Origin: Hysterangium stoloniferum
Taxonomy: Eukaryota; Basidiomycota; Agaricomycetes; Hysterangiales; Hysterangiaceae
Reading direction: 5' to 3'
Assembly: GCA_015178975.1 (NCBI GenBank)
Contig: WHVD01000001.1
Coordinates: forward strand, 4,216,001-4,280,000
Length of the DNA: 64,000 nt
Part shown: positions 1-11,131 of the stretch, piece by piece
Layout: each line of letters begins with the position of its first letter
How positions within the stretch are numbered: the first letter of the stretch is position 1
The notes under the pieces: generated by a model
The model's input: only the letters and a program-made list of their open reading frames with translations
Database searches by the model: none
What the model was told of the DNA's origin: nothing
Made by a program: the position numbers and the translations under genes

Positions 1-57
1 ATATATATTTATATTGTTTGACACAAAATTAATATTTCATCAGATTCAGTCCATCAG
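1..57 (-). repeat. Terminal part of a 105-bp AT-rich repeat (copy 1, cut by window edge)
   Basis: The first 57 bases match the reverse complement of sequences at 18,230-18,330 and 20,726-20,830. In all three the similarity stops at the same CATCA/TATCA edge, so this is a defined repeat end. The full copy at 20,726 runs TGATGG to TTAACA. It may be a short LTR or an LTR end, but no target duplication was found. Confidence 0.5.
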
Positions 58-120
58 GTAATATTCATGAGGTTGGAGTTTGAAAAAATTTTCATTGTCT
101 ATTTTCATGTTCATCAATCA

Positions 121-956
121 ATGTCTGACATAGAAGTCGATCAATTCGAATCAGAATCCAAGTTTTTGGGTTTCGAGGATAGGGATATGGTTGTTGATGC
201 AGTTGGTAAGTCATTTTCTGGGATTTCTTTTAAATTAGTTAATTAGTTTTTTTTAGAAGAAATTCCCAAAAAGTGCATAGCAGACTGCGAAGAACCGTTC
301 AATAAGGCAACTCACAAAGGAATTGGGATGCAATGGGAATTTGAGGCAAAATTGGAAGATTCGTAATTTTTTGGTTTTGTCGAATTTTTGTCGATTGTTG
401 CTAATTTGTTTTTTCCAGTTGCATGATGTGTTTTAACACAAATTTCATGTGCAAGAAGAGTAACGTGTCATTGAATTGTGATCGGTGCAATTGATTGCAT
501 CGGGCCTGTTATTGGACTGTGAATAGGCCAGCCGGAAAACTGCATCGAAACCAAAAGAAAAGTCAAAATGTGATCAAAGAGTCAGAAAATGAAAGTGAAG
601 ATGGTAGTCCAGGGATTCACAAGCTTGGACAAAGGAAGAATATTCATCATAACATCATGTCAAGAATGTCAAATTTTTCGAGACAGCCGAGAAGGTCGGA
701 AAACTGATCGGATAACCACTTGGAGAAAGAGATAAACTCGATCGGTGAAAGGATGTCGAAATTGGAAGATACTGTGAAGGATTTAATCGGTGAGGTCAAA
801 GCATTTAGAGAGGATTTTTCGATTTTGTCGAAGAAATTGGTCGAAAGTGGTGATTTTAGCGAGGAGACTGATATTAGTGTTAATAGTGGAAGATTTAGAG
901 GGGCATGGTTTGATAAGATGGTGGAGTTGAGAGAGGAAGGAATTGAGGATTTGTAG
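121..956 (+). pseudogene. Antisense zinc-cluster gene of gypsy element A (broken)
   Basis: This gene lies downstream of the element A chromodomain and runs opposite to gag-pol. I model exons 121-205, 257-362 and 419-956 with introns GTAAGT..TTAG and GTAATT..CCAG; the phases close. Exon 3 opens with a CX2CX6CX8CX2CX6C cysteine series (CMMC, then C, CDRC and C), the spacing of fungal Zn2Cys6 clusters. After it comes a basic/acidic linker and a helix with heptad-like leucines near codons for SIGERMSKLEDTVKDLI. Two in-frame TGA codons (492-494, 705-707) break it. Related genes sit at the same place in gypsy elements at 15,605 and 52,368. No function is known to me; a DNA-binding or regulatory role is inference. 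Confidence 0.55.
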
Positions 957-1064
957 ATACTTAAAATTTTGATATAATTGATGTTTTTGGCATTTTTGAT
1001 AATTTTTTTCAATTTTGTTGAATAGATGTTGAAATTAGTGTCTAAAGATAGTTGAATGAAATTT

Positions 1065-4000
1065 TTAATGTTGTGGAAGATTTGGATATTTTTGATGAAA
1101 TTCTTCGATAAGGTCGAAAGCATGTTCGAGATCTTGAGATCCTAACCACGAAGTTTCTTTGTCTGTTCCTTCATAACCTAACCAAGCAACTAAATATCAT
1201 AATGAATCTTTATATCTTTTATTGAATTTTGAATCCAAAATTTCTCGAATTTCATATTCAGGTTCTTCTTCAACATAAATTGGTGGAGGAGGAGGTTGTT
1301 TTCGATTTGGGAAAGTATTGGGATAAAATGGTTCTAACATTGAGACATGAAAGATGGCATGAATTCCTTTGAGATGATTGGGAAGTTTTAATGTGTATGA
1401 ATGAGATCCTGGTTGAGCAATGATTTCGAATGGGCCTAATAATTTTTCTGATAATTTTTTCGATGGTCGAGTCGTTCGAATGAAGTCGGATCGTATGAAG
1501 ACTTGAGAATGGCTCAGAAAGTCAAATGACTCTTTTCAATGTATGTCAGAATATTTTTGATAATGTATTTGCGCTTTCTGGATATTTGATTTAAGATGTT
1601 TATGTAGAGCTTTGAGATCTGTTGTATAATCATGAGCTAGATCTTTTTCAGGGTGAATTTCTAACAGTGGATGATAACCTTTATTAGCAAAAAATGGCAT
1701 TTCACCAGTTGTTTTGGAAGGTGCATTGTTGTAAGCGAATTCGGCTAAAGGAAGTAATTTGGCCCAATTGTCTTGTTGATAATTGGAATATATTCGTAAA
1801 TATTGTTCGAGAGTTTGATTGACTTGTTTGGTTTGCCCATCGCCTTCAGGATGGTATCCCGAAGTGAAATGTAATTTCATGTCGAGTGCTGTTCCGAGAG
1901 ATCGAAAGAAATGCGACACAAATTCGGATCCTCGATCGGAAGTTACATGACTTGGGACTCCATGTTTTGAAAAGACATGTAATATGAAAAGTCGAGTGAG
2001 TTCGGGGGCATTGATCATAGTATAAGTTGGAATGAATATTGCTTGTTTCGAAAGTCGATCAACGATTACAAGTATCGAGTCATAACCATTCGAGGTCGGT
2101 AATTGTTTGATAAAGTCCATCAATATTGAATGCCATGGTCGAAGAGGAATCGGAAGTTGCTTAAGTAATCCAATGGGTCGATGTTGTGGAGTTTTCGATT
2201 TTGTACATGTTACACATGATCGAATAAAATCTTGAATATCTTGTCGGAGTCGTGGCCAAAAGAAATCTCGATATATTGTTCGATATGTTTTTGTTTGACC
2301 GAAATGGCCTGTGTTAATATGATCGTGTCATGATTGAAGAATTCGAAGTCAGAGAGTTTGATGATCGGGAATGTAAATTCTGTTTCAGAAACATAAAAAG
2401 TCTTGTTCATTCTTTTGCCAATCTTCTTTGGTACTGTCGGAAATCTGTCGAATTTTGTCGAGAGTAAATTGATCTTCTTTTTGAGCTTTGAATATATCTT
2501 TCAATAGTTGCGTATCCATAATAAGAGTAGCTTTTCTCACTATTGGAAGATAATATGTTGAATTTGCTCATTTGTAAATACCGGTCAAAGATTAGTCGGA
2601 TTATTTTTCAAGTAATCGGGTTCATTCGGATAAACATCATTTCTTCTGGAAAGAACATCTGTTTTCAAATTTAGTTTTCCCAGTCGAAATCGAATAATCA
2701 AATTGAAAGTTGATAAATATTCTGCCCATCGAGCTTGTTGTCGAGACAGAATTCGAGTTGTTGCAAAATATTCGAGATTCTTGTGATCCGTTAAAACTTC
2801 AATTGGTTCTTTTGTTCCTTCGAAGTAATGTCACCAAATTTTGAAAGATTCAAATATTGCCAATAATTCTTTGTCGTAAGTGTCATAGTTAATTTCAGAG
2901 GTCGAAAGAGTTCTTGAATGATAAGCGACTGGATGAATTTCATTATCAGGAGTCTGCATAGAAAATATTGAAGCTATGGCATGATCAGAAGCATCAGTTT
3001 CAAGTATGGGTTTATAATCTGGATTCCAATGAATTAAAATCGGAGCTGTAGTAAATTCTTTTTTCAAATAGTTAAATGCATGTTGACATTTTTCGTTGAA
3101 ATGCCATTGAACCTTTTTTCAAGTAAGTCGAGTCAACGGTAAAACAATTTCAGAATAACTTGGAATAAATCTTTGATAGAAATTCGTGAATCCTAAAAAT
3201 GATTGAATGTTGCAGACTTTTTGTGGTTCGGGCCAATCTTGAATAACTTTGATTTTTTCTTTGTCCATATATACACCTTGAGGGGAAATAACATATCCTA
3301 GAAACTTGACACTGGTTTTATGAAATTCACATTTTTCAGGTTTTGCAAATAATCGATTTTGTCGAAGCAATCGAAGAACTTCTCAAACATGTTGTAAATG
3401 TTCTTCGAGATTGTCAGAAAATATTAGTATGTCGTCGAGATAGATAATTACCCAAATATCAAGTAAATCTGAAAATATTTCATTCATTAATTGTTGAAAG
3501 GTTGCCAGAGCATTGCATAGTCCAAAAGGCATAACCAAATATTTGAAAGATCCATATCAAGTCCGAAAGGCTGTTTTCCACTCGTCACCTGGAGCAATCC
3601 TAACTAAATTATAGGCACCTCAGAGATCGATTTTCATAAAGTATTTTGCCATTTGAAGTCAATCCAAAGGATCAGGAATTAAAGGAAGTGGATATTGGTT
3701 TTTTCACGTGATTTTATTAAGTCCTTGATAGTCAACGCAAAGTCATAGGCTTCCGTCTTTCTTCTTAATGAATAAAATTGGTGCACCAGCAGGAGATTGC
3801 GACGATTGAATAAATTTCATTGAAAGGTTCTCTTGAAGATATTCTTGTAACACTTGAAGTTCTGTCTCAGATAACGAATAGATTGGACCTATAGGTGGAG
3901 TAGTTCCTTCTTCTAATGGGATAGCGTGATCATAACTTCGATGTTGAGGTAAAGCTTCAGCTTCTTTTTTGTCGAAAATGTCCAAGAAATCAGAATATTC

Positions 4001-4620
4001 GGTCGGAATGTTTGGTATGTCGAATGAAGTCAAAGTTGTAGTTTTTGCACCAGAGGCCTTACAAGTCTTGAAAGATTCATTGTGAATGAAGACCACAAAA
4101 GTTTGAGAGTCTTTTGCTTTTGCAGCTCGTAAGAAAGTCTTCTGGTTGACTATGTTGATATTCAGATTGACAGTCTCAGATTTTGATTCTTCATGGATTT
4201 TCTCAGATGTCGATGAATGACTCGCCGAGGTTGAAGCATGCTTCTCTTCCAATAACGTTTTGATTGATGGTTGAATCGGATTCGGATTTGTCGAAGGTGT
4301 CAAAGTAGGTTCGAACAATATATGGCCAGATTGCCAGTCAATCGCAGGATTGTATTGCTTCAGCTAGTTGAGTCCTAATACCACTTGACAAGACGAGTCG
4401 AGATTGGTTAAAAAGAATTGTAATTCTTGAGTCTGCCCAGATGGAAAGTAAACTTGTAACGTAGTCGTATATGTGATTTGTCCTGATGTCGGAGTTGATC
4501 TATTGATTAATTTTAATGATAACGAATTTTTCAATTGGTCAAAAGATAGATTATTTTGTTGTGCAAACATTTTGTCCATAAAAAGATGACATCAATTAAT
4601 GCTTTCATTTTCGGAATTTT
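1065..4620 (-). pseudogene. gypsy A pol: protease, RT, RNase H, integrase, chromodomain
   Basis: The protein reads through in one general order but is cut by many stops. RT shows [11 protein letters not shown]; RNase H shows ETDASDHA and YDKELLAIF; integrase shows HPEGDGQTKQVNQTLEQYLR and a MDFIKQLP start; the chromodomain shows the W-GYEGTDKETSWL pattern. At least nine in-frame TGA codons are present (for example 1,536, 2,831, 3,119, 3,743). Several are at positions where relatives have Arg, as in WRHY, VREVL and SLRLCVD. One TAG (near 4,364) replaces the Trp of the usual GHNW-type motif. Near 4,560-4,600 the protease reads LID and then jumps to HLFMDK out of frame, so the catalytic Ser-Gly region of the D-S/T-G motif is deleted. 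Confidence 0.85.
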
Positions 4621-4811
4621 CTTCGATTTAAGTTCAATAATTAAAGAATCAGAAATTGTTACCGCTCATAATATTACACAAGAATCTTTTTGGCATGATC
4701 GAGTTTTCTTTGATACTCTTCACACACCTGAAGAGTATCCCTTTTCAATTTTCTGATTTAACATTTGATGTTTGATTCAACTGATTGAATTGAACTGTCG
4801 AATCTTGGACT

Positions 4812-5283
4812 TCAACGATTCGTCCTTTTGCAATTTGACGAGTTTTTCTTTTTCAGGCAATCCCTTGCTGAATGGCCTTTTTCTCCACATAATATACATA
4901 ACCCTTCTTTAAATCTTCTGTCTTGTTCAGCAGGAAGTAATCGTCCATCAGGTCCTAAAATTGTCAAAGGTGGTTTTGCTTGAGTCAAAGGCCTAATTAT
5001 TTTTGAATTCAAAGTTGTCAATTTTGAAGTCAAAGGTGTTCATGATGTAAAAGGATAAGTCGAAATGTCGTAACATTGTTTCATCTTCAGATGTAACAGG
5101 TTCAGGAGGTGGAGATTCGGGCAAAGGCATTAAAGGGGATTCAGATTCTTGAATTGGCAAGATCAGTTCTTCTCAAACTTCTTCGGGTTCTCGAACTGAA
5201 GACATCGTAGCTCTTCAAGTTTTGGTCAAAGGAGAAACTGGAATTCGTGATGGCCAAATAACTCTTGGTGATGGAATGGGAGC
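4812..5283 (-). pseudogene. gypsy A gag, 3-prime part with zinc knuckle
   Basis: The minus-strand reading contains CILCGEKGHSARDC, a CX2CX4HX4C zinc knuckle of retroelement nucleocapsid, preceded by GPDGRLLPAEQDRR, which resembles the GLDGKLTPQERQR stretch of gypsy C gag. The segment is joined, across the insertion at 5,284-7,393, to the gag start at 7,399-7,461. Several stops and a frameshift are present upstream of the knuckle. Identification as gag is secure from the knuckle and its place before protease. Confidence 0.7.
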
Positions 5284-7393
5284 TGTGAGGTATCAGCCTC
5301 ATCTCATAATATTCTCTTAATTTTCTGTGAATTATTTAATATTTTCTCGAATTTATTGTATTTTTATTATATTTTTATTGTGAAATATGAGGCCTTATTC
5401 CTTTTAACTTTGCATAATAATAGCATATATAAGCTCATATAATGCTATTATATCTTATTTATTTTATTATAATTTTTAACTAATTATTTATATTTTATCT
5501 ACTTAGTTATTGCTTTTTGGCACCTTGCTGCAGCCTTGTCTGTGCATTTTTGGAGTCACGTGACTTATGAGATAAGCCTCCAGTGTCGGGATATCACACA
5601 AGTCACGGATGTGACTACTCGAGTCATTAATTGATTCCACTGACTCATCATTTGCTTCCATCCTGGGACCGTGGCCTTGAACCTTCATGTTCAAGCAAGA
5701 AATTAGAACCCTTGTCTCAGAAAGGGGAATCACATGGTGAATAAAGGGTAAAAAATAAGTAGAATATGAGGTCATTATGACCTAACTAATTACCTCATAA
5801 AATAAATAAATGGTTAAATATTTAGTTATCAAAATGTATATAAGGGCCAAGTTTCCAATAAAATCATCTTATCACACACACATTTTACTGCACAGCTCAG
5901 AAGCTTATCTAATCATCCTAAGGACAATAATAGCCTTAGTCTGATACACTAACTGCAAGCACCTACACTTGCAGAATCTTGAATCTTTGTCAGCAACTCT
6001 TGAACTTAGCTAATCATCTAAGTTCCCCCAGCCTCACAGCTACCCTTTAGGCTTATTAATTACATAATAAACCTAATAAGTATCTAAGTATCTTTACTGA
6101 AATTCCCTGCCAATACTAGATGTTACGACTGGACAATCCCACCAGACTCCAGGCACTAACCCGTACACCCCCACGCGCTACAAGCACCAATCGTCTGTTT
6201 ATAGGATTTCCCACCCGAACTCCATCACATCAAGACTAGTTACATTCGACCTCATTACGACACATATCAGTCACCGGACTTCCCCCGGACTCCGTCTCTG
6301 TCTATGTCCGTCTTCGTCCCATGAATCAGTCACCGGACCCCACTTAGAATCCCGTCACCGCTCTAATCGAGCCCTGTTCCCATTTTAGTCAAATGACCTG
6401 TCACGATTTAGGACTCCGCTCCCGCTCCATTTCCCGTTATGGGTTATGCTTTGTCACAATTCGGACTCCGCTCCGTTCTGTTCTGTTCCTAACACCAATT
6501 TGGTGTTTACTATTCCCATTTCATGTTTTGTTAGTTTCGTTTCACCATTACTGGATTTGGTATGTCATTCACTCCATGGTCTATATAAACTGGCAGATGT
6601 TGTACATACAATCCAGTCAGAAAATTAGCTTAGATTCCCCCCAGTAATCTAATAACATTTTCCGCTCTAAAACCTTACTTGATTCACATCGCTCGCACTA
6701 GTCGGAGCCCACGGGCTCCAGCGCATCTATCTCTCTCAACTATCTCGACTTACAACCCACGAGCTTCGACTTACAACCCACGACCCCCGACTTACAACCT
6801 ATGACCCATGAACCCCACCTGGACTCCCTGGGATCCCCCTCCGTCCGTTTGAAATTGGACAACATGATCTAGCGAGGGCGCAGCCTATAAGCCGAAGCCA
6901 AGTCCTACCAGATATCCTGTGGGTTTCTCCGGAAACCCGGCCTGTGTGTGTATCCTAACACTAGATTATTCAAGGCCCAGCCCTAAGTTTATTGAATTAA
7001 TCAAGTACAAGCACTCAGATAATCCAATACAAATTATTTCCTCTATTAATAAATTATTTAACACCTTGTTAAATAATTATTAATAGTTACAAAGAAGCAT
7101 ACAAGAATCCAAAGCTTTATATCAAGTCTCTGCTAAGTTACTGCGCATATACTCAGCTTCCAGCCCCTATTCTCAAGGAATAGTTCTTTTATTTGCTAAA
7201 AGAGTCATATATTGTTCTATTGAACCTTTCAATAATCAAAATAAGCATTGATTTGAGTTGTTTAAGCTTAATAGTGCAGCTCATTAATCTATCAGTATTT
7301 AAATTACTGGATCTTTGCTTGTTTTATTGTTGAAGCTCTGTGACACTATAGCATATATTGAGCTATCTAAGAGAAACCCCTGAATACATTACA
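5284..7393 (+). mobile_element. Solo LTR-L (about 1,265 bp) inserted in gypsy A gag, itself carrying a nested LTR
   Basis: The insert runs from TGTGAGGTATC to ATTACA and is flanked by a perfect 5-bp duplication GGAGC (5,279-5,283 and 7,394-7,398). Removing the nested 840-bp LTR and its 5-bp duplication leaves about 1,265 bp. The gag reading frame of element A resumes past 7,398. The same start is seen at 63,736, which confirms the family. No coding region lies between the ends, so a solo LTR left by LTR-LTR recombination is the best reading. Confidence 0.8.
6121..6960 (+). mobile_element. Solo LTR-C (840 bp), nested inside LTR-L
   Basis: It runs from TGTTACGACTGG to TATCCTAACA with a perfect 5-bp target duplication CTAGA (6,116-6,120; 6,961-6,965). 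It matches the LTRs of full-length gypsy C at 45,386 and 52,578. The shared LTR stem-loop lies at 6,877-6,899, here with one mismatch in the inner stem. Confidence 0.92.
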
Positions 7394-7398
7394 GGAGC

Positions 7399-7461
7399 CA
7401 CGGATTGGAGTGCTGTAGAACTTGATGCTTTGGTAGTCTCAGATCGCATCCTGGGCTTCAT
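7399..7461 (-). pseudogene. gypsy A gag, start region
   Basis: A minus-strand ATG at 7,461 opens the frame that runs into the LTR-L insertion site; the frame continues at 5,283 after the insert. It lies just inside the 5-prime LTR of element A (LTR end at 7,486), the usual position for gag. Too short to characterise alone. Confidence 0.5.
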
Positions 7462-7485
7462 CAACAGTTGATAGTCGAAATATAC

Positions 7486-8090
7486 TGTCACGAATCGTTT
7501 ATTCTTCAATAAAGTCGAATAATATTCTACTGATTGAACTCGAAAGCCTCATTCGACGAAGTATATATTTGCCCTGTTGATGAAGTTAGAGGCTATTATC
7601 AGTCGCAAGAACTCATGGAAGTATTTGTCGAAGAAGTTACAACAAGATAGATTACTAGTATCACTAATTTACAGATATTTCGACTGACTTCCCTTGCTCC
7701 TTTTGTAGCCCTTTTATGCTTTTCTACATATTGTCATGACTATGTTATGAACTAATAATGAAATCATACATGACGTTGAAATGAGACATGTCAAAAGAGA
7801 TTTGATGTTGTCAAAATATGTTCGGGTTTGTCGAGTCAAATTCAACTCTTCGAATTCGATGAGTCGAAGAGTTGTCGAAAGTTACCTTTGAATATTTGTG
7901 ACAGTTTTGTGACTTGTGATGGTTGTGACAGTAATATGGAGAACTATTTCTGATGGTTATTTTTTGATGATATAATTGTTTCAGAATAGATATCACTATT
8001 TAAAGATGGAGTTTTGTAAAAATAAGACTTTTATTAGTAAATATTTGAGATTATAGTAATTATAAATACCCTCCTTATCCCAATGATTAA
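7486..8090 (-). mobile_element. LTR-A, 5-prime LTR of gypsy A
   Basis: On the plus strand it begins TGTCACGAATCG. The adjoining internal sequence (TATATTTCGAC on the minus strand) resembles the internal start after LTR-C. A TATA-like CATAAAAGGG is read on the minus strand near 7,720. Parts of this LTR recur at 14,440-14,560 and 63,615-63,735. The outer edge near 8,090 is estimated because no target duplication can be checked. Confidence 0.6.
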
Positions 8091-8240
8091 GTCATAACCC
8101 GAATAATATTGTTTAACCATGACATTTGTGGATATTTTAATAAAGTCACAGATACCAGAGAATACATCTGATTCAAAGGATTAGGTCATAACCCAAATAA
8201 TCTTGTTTAACCATTACATATGTATGTGCATATTTTAAAG
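8084..8240. repeat. Diverged tandem duplication of about 60 bp
   Basis: Two copies of GATTAAGTCATAACCC-type sequence followed by AATAAT-TTGTTTAACCAT and a TATTTTAA end are found at about 8,084-8,145 and 8,179-8,240. The core recurs inverted near 19,143-19,170. AT-rich spacer with no gene. Confidence 0.45.
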
Positions 8241-8325
8241 GGCCACACAAGTCTTAAAGATAAACCTTTGGTGTAATGAAATATAAACTCATAGAATATA
8301 CAGTCATATGTCAGAAGGAATAGTC

Positions 8326-9137
8326 TCACTTAAAAATGTGAGGGATTTCAGTAAAATTTTGGATATTGAGGAAATTGTGAACATCCTCCTCCTGAACAGC
8401 AAGTCTGGCAGTTGCATTGTGAGCTATCAACGCTGAAATGGTGCTTTGTTCTGTGAGCGGAGGATCTGGAAGACTACAGGGTATGCACCAATTTAGTAGC
8501 TTGTAAGGTTGTGCACAGAACACCAATACTCGCTGCCATTGCGAAGGGAACGGCCTAACAGGCCACAAAATAATGCCAATATCAGTGGCTCCCAGCTCAA
8601 CTGCTAACAAATGCACCCCAGCAGCTTCGGAGATGGTAAGTTTGAACGTGCCAGTGCTTGTCTCGACTTCTTTCTTCAAATGAATGAGTGTCACGATGAC
8701 GTCAGTGCTTTCAGTGCTGACGACAAGGGGAATATCGCCCTGCATAGTACAAGATACACGATTAGCTTGAGGAAGGCGATGTTTGGAATTGTCTTGTGGT
8801 GAAAGTGACTACCTACATCTGTAACTGTGGCGAATGCAGCCTTCAGGTCGCCTTTGCCACCTTCCCACAGAAGTCTCCTTAGAGTTGTAATTTGAGTGCT
8901 TATGCTAGGCTCGCTGTTGGATGAGTATCCAATCGTAACATGTAAAGTGGCAGTATGGCAGATTACAGTGCCCTTGTGAGGTGGTGTTAATACCACGATG
9001 TATATACATAAGTACCGTGGTTCGCTGAGACTTACCTTCTCCAACTTGTGCACAGCGCCGAAGAATGTACTATAGCCTGAAAACACACTGGAATGGACCG
9101 GTGCTGTGATGGCCGTCATGACACCAGAGATGTATGT
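8326..9137 (-). pseudogene. C-terminal fragment of an amidohydrolase-family protein
   Basis: The minus-strand exons give, in order, GVMTAITAP, HTATLHVTIGYSS, STQITTLRRLL, GDIPLVVSTESTDVIVTLI, PFPSQWQR and PPLTEQSTISALIAHN. I recognise these as the C-terminal part of the fungal membrane-anchored amidohydrolase (imidazolonepropionase-like metal-dependent hydrolase superfamily). Introns remain near 9,036-8,972 and 8,806-8,745. The junction after SQWQR does not keep phase, and the N-terminal two thirds are absent, so this is a remnant. It ends abruptly at about 9,138, where NLR sequence starts. The matching N-terminal piece is at 38,346-39,258. Confidence 0.65.
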
Positions 9138-9177
9138 TAACCTTCAAGGCAATAGCTCGATTAGGAGTAGCAATTAG

Positions 9178-10257
9178 GGTTAAATTATAGTATGCATCCA
9201 GATTGTTCCTAAATTATCTGCTGTGGTGTCTGGGGCTGACAACATAGAACCAATAGACATGCATAAGGATCACATTGGGATGTCTAAATTTCACTCAGTT
9301 GATGATTATTATTTCAAGTCTCTGCTGTCTGCTGTACAAGAGATGGTTAAGAAAGCCCTAGTCATGGTTCATGACCAGTGGATTAAATTTAATCAACAAA
9401 GTGGTGTGTGTTAATGTGAATGGACATACATGAGCTAACATTATTGAGCAGAGGATAACCCCAAGGAACCTATATACATGTCTAAGCACTGTCCTAGTCC
9501 AAGTGAAGATGTTTTAAGTATCTTAGTGGTTAAATGTTCACTGTATTATACAATACCTAAAGACGTTTTAAGTACTAAATACATATGATAAGTTTTGCTT
9601 TGCAATGAGGCAATTGACATATCACTTACTCTCAGCAGTTAAATGTTAGCCTGAGAGATTCACTAACTGTACTATGCATATATAATAGTATATTTAAGAG
9701 GAGATTGAACATTTGATCCTTATTTTGTCTTTTCGAGACATTCTGTCTCACCTTTTTCATATGAGTGCTTACTTCTACAATACTCATTATACCTAATACC
9801 AAGGTTTGTGGGACAGGAGAAATATTGTTTGAGACTCAGACAATTTTTGCCCCTGACAACTCCCTCCCAGCGTGGAATCATTTCCTTTTATATGGAATGG
9901 GAGGAGTTGGGAAAACTCAGATTTGTTTGAAATTCATTGAAGAGATGCTTGGCAATGACTAGTAAGTCACTAATACTGTGATTATTCTTACTAGCACTCA
10001 CAGGAAAACATTAAGTAACTTTTGGAGCATTTTCTGGATAGATAGTACAAACACAGAAACTTTAACAAATGGTTTTTCAAAGATTGGTGAAGATCCTGAA
10101 GCCCAATCCAAGGGCATTGAAAAGTCTCTAGAGGCAGATTTGAGGTGGCTTATAGCAATCAAAAGAAATGTCTCATCATCTTTGACAATGCTGATGGAAT
10201 AGATGAAGTGGTTAAAGACTATTTGCAACAGACCTGCCAAATTCATGTGTTGATCAC
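9178..10257 (+). pseudogene. NLR-type STAND NTPase remnant (copy 1): linker and NB-ARC
   Basis: The sequence parallels 42,007-42,767. It starts in an intron end (TTAAATTATAG) and keeps AVVSGADNIEPIDMHKDHIG, a linker motif that follows the hydrolase domain in fungal NLRs. Then come the P-loop GMGGVGKTQ (near 9,895) and Walker B CLIIFDNADGIDE (near 10,170). The hydrolase exons are absent. A 295-bp insert splits it at 9,504-9,798, and a frameshift lies near 10,150. After LTR-C the frame continues at 11,098-11,131 as TSCNPGLASH, the region expected after LIT in this family. Fungal NLRs act in non-self recognition; this copy cannot make a protein. Confidence 0.75.
9504..9798 (+). mobile_element. 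295-bp insertion in NLR copy 1
   Basis: Comparison with NLR copy 2 (42,300-42,345) shows that 295 bp, TGAAGATG to ACCTAATA, were added between CCTAGTCCAAG and GTTTGTGG. The insert is flanked by a 5-bp duplication CCAAG (9,499-9,503; 9,799-9,803). Size and duplication suit a decayed solo LTR or small LTR-like element. No other copy was seen in the window. Confidence 0.6.
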
Positions 10258-11097
10258 TGTTAGGATACACACACAGGCCGGGTTTCCGGAGAAACCCACA
10301 GGATATCTGGTAGGACTTGGCTTCAGCTTATAGGCTGCACCCTCGCTAGATCGTGTTGTCCAATTTCAGACAGGCAGACGGGAATCCCGGGGAGCCCGGG
10401 CGGGTTCGTGGGTCGTAGGTCATAAGTCGGGGGTCGTGGGTCATAAGTCAGAGGTCATGGGTCGTGAGTCGAGATAGTTGAGAGAGATAGATGCGCCGGA
10501 GCCCGTGGGCTCCAACTAGTGTGAGCGATGTGAATCAAGTAAGGTTTTAGAGTGGAAAATGTTATTAGATTACTGGGGGGAATCTAAGCTAATTTTCTGA
10601 CTGGATTGTATGTACAACATCTGCCAGTTTATATAGACCATGGAGTGAATGACATACCAAATCCAGTAATGGTGAAACGAAAACTAACAAAACATAAAAT
10701 GGGAATAGTAAACACCAAATTGGTGTTAGGAATGGGATGGAACAGAGCAGAGTCCGAATCGTGACAAAGCATAACCCATAATGGGAAACGGAGCGGGAGT
10801 GGAGTCCTAAATCGTGACAGGTCATTTGACTAAAACGGGAATGGGGCTCGATTAGAGTGGTGACGGGATTCTGAGTGGGGTCCGGTGACTGATGCATGGG
10901 ACGAAGATGGACATAGACAGAGACGAAGTCCAAGGGAAGTCCGGTGACTGATATGTGTCGTAATGAGGTCAAACGTAACTAGTCTTGACGTAACGGAGTC
11001 TGGGCGGGAAATCCTATAAACAGACGATTGGTGCTTGTAGCGCGTGGGGGCGTACAGGTTAGTGCCCAGAGTCCAGCGGGATTGTCTGGTCATAACA
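10258..11097 (-). mobile_element. Solo LTR-C (840 bp) inside NLR copy 1
   Basis: On the plus strand it runs TGTTAGGATAC to TGGTCATAACA with a perfect target duplication ATCAC (10,253-10,257; 11,098-11,102). Removing it restores the NLR frame across HVLIT-SCNPGLASH. The shared LTR stem-loop is at 10,319-10,341. Confidence 0.92.
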
Positions 11098-11131
11098 ATC
11101 ACTAGCTGTAATCCTGGACTAGCCAGCCATG

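Larger units (their letters stand above)
1..8090 (-). mobile_element. Decayed Ty3/gypsy chromovirus-type LTR retrotransposon A, minus strand
   Basis: Read on the minus strand the order is LTR (7,486 to about 8,090), gag start (7,461), zinc knuckle (near 4,900), protease (near 4,500), reverse transcriptase (near 3,400-4,000), RNase H (near 2,700-3,000), integrase (near 1,540-2,450) and chromodomain (1,065-1,290). An antisense gene fills the 3-prime end, and the 3-prime LTR would lie outside the window. The copy is interrupted by a 2.1-kb nested insertion at 5,284-7,393. The AT-rich sequence and many stops show that it is dead. The outer left limit is unknown. Confidence 0.85.

Noticed and set aside
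647-1123. 158-codon minus frame at the end of element A
   Set aside because: Low-complexity Ile/Ser/Lys-rich shadow of the antisense gene, and in a different frame from the chromodomain end.
1536-4318. Alternative genetic code with TGA as Arg
   Set aside because: The intact host genes here (cyclase, deacetylase, NIPA) have no internal TGA, and frameshifts, a TAG and a protease deletion accompany the TGA codons, so decay is the simpler reading.
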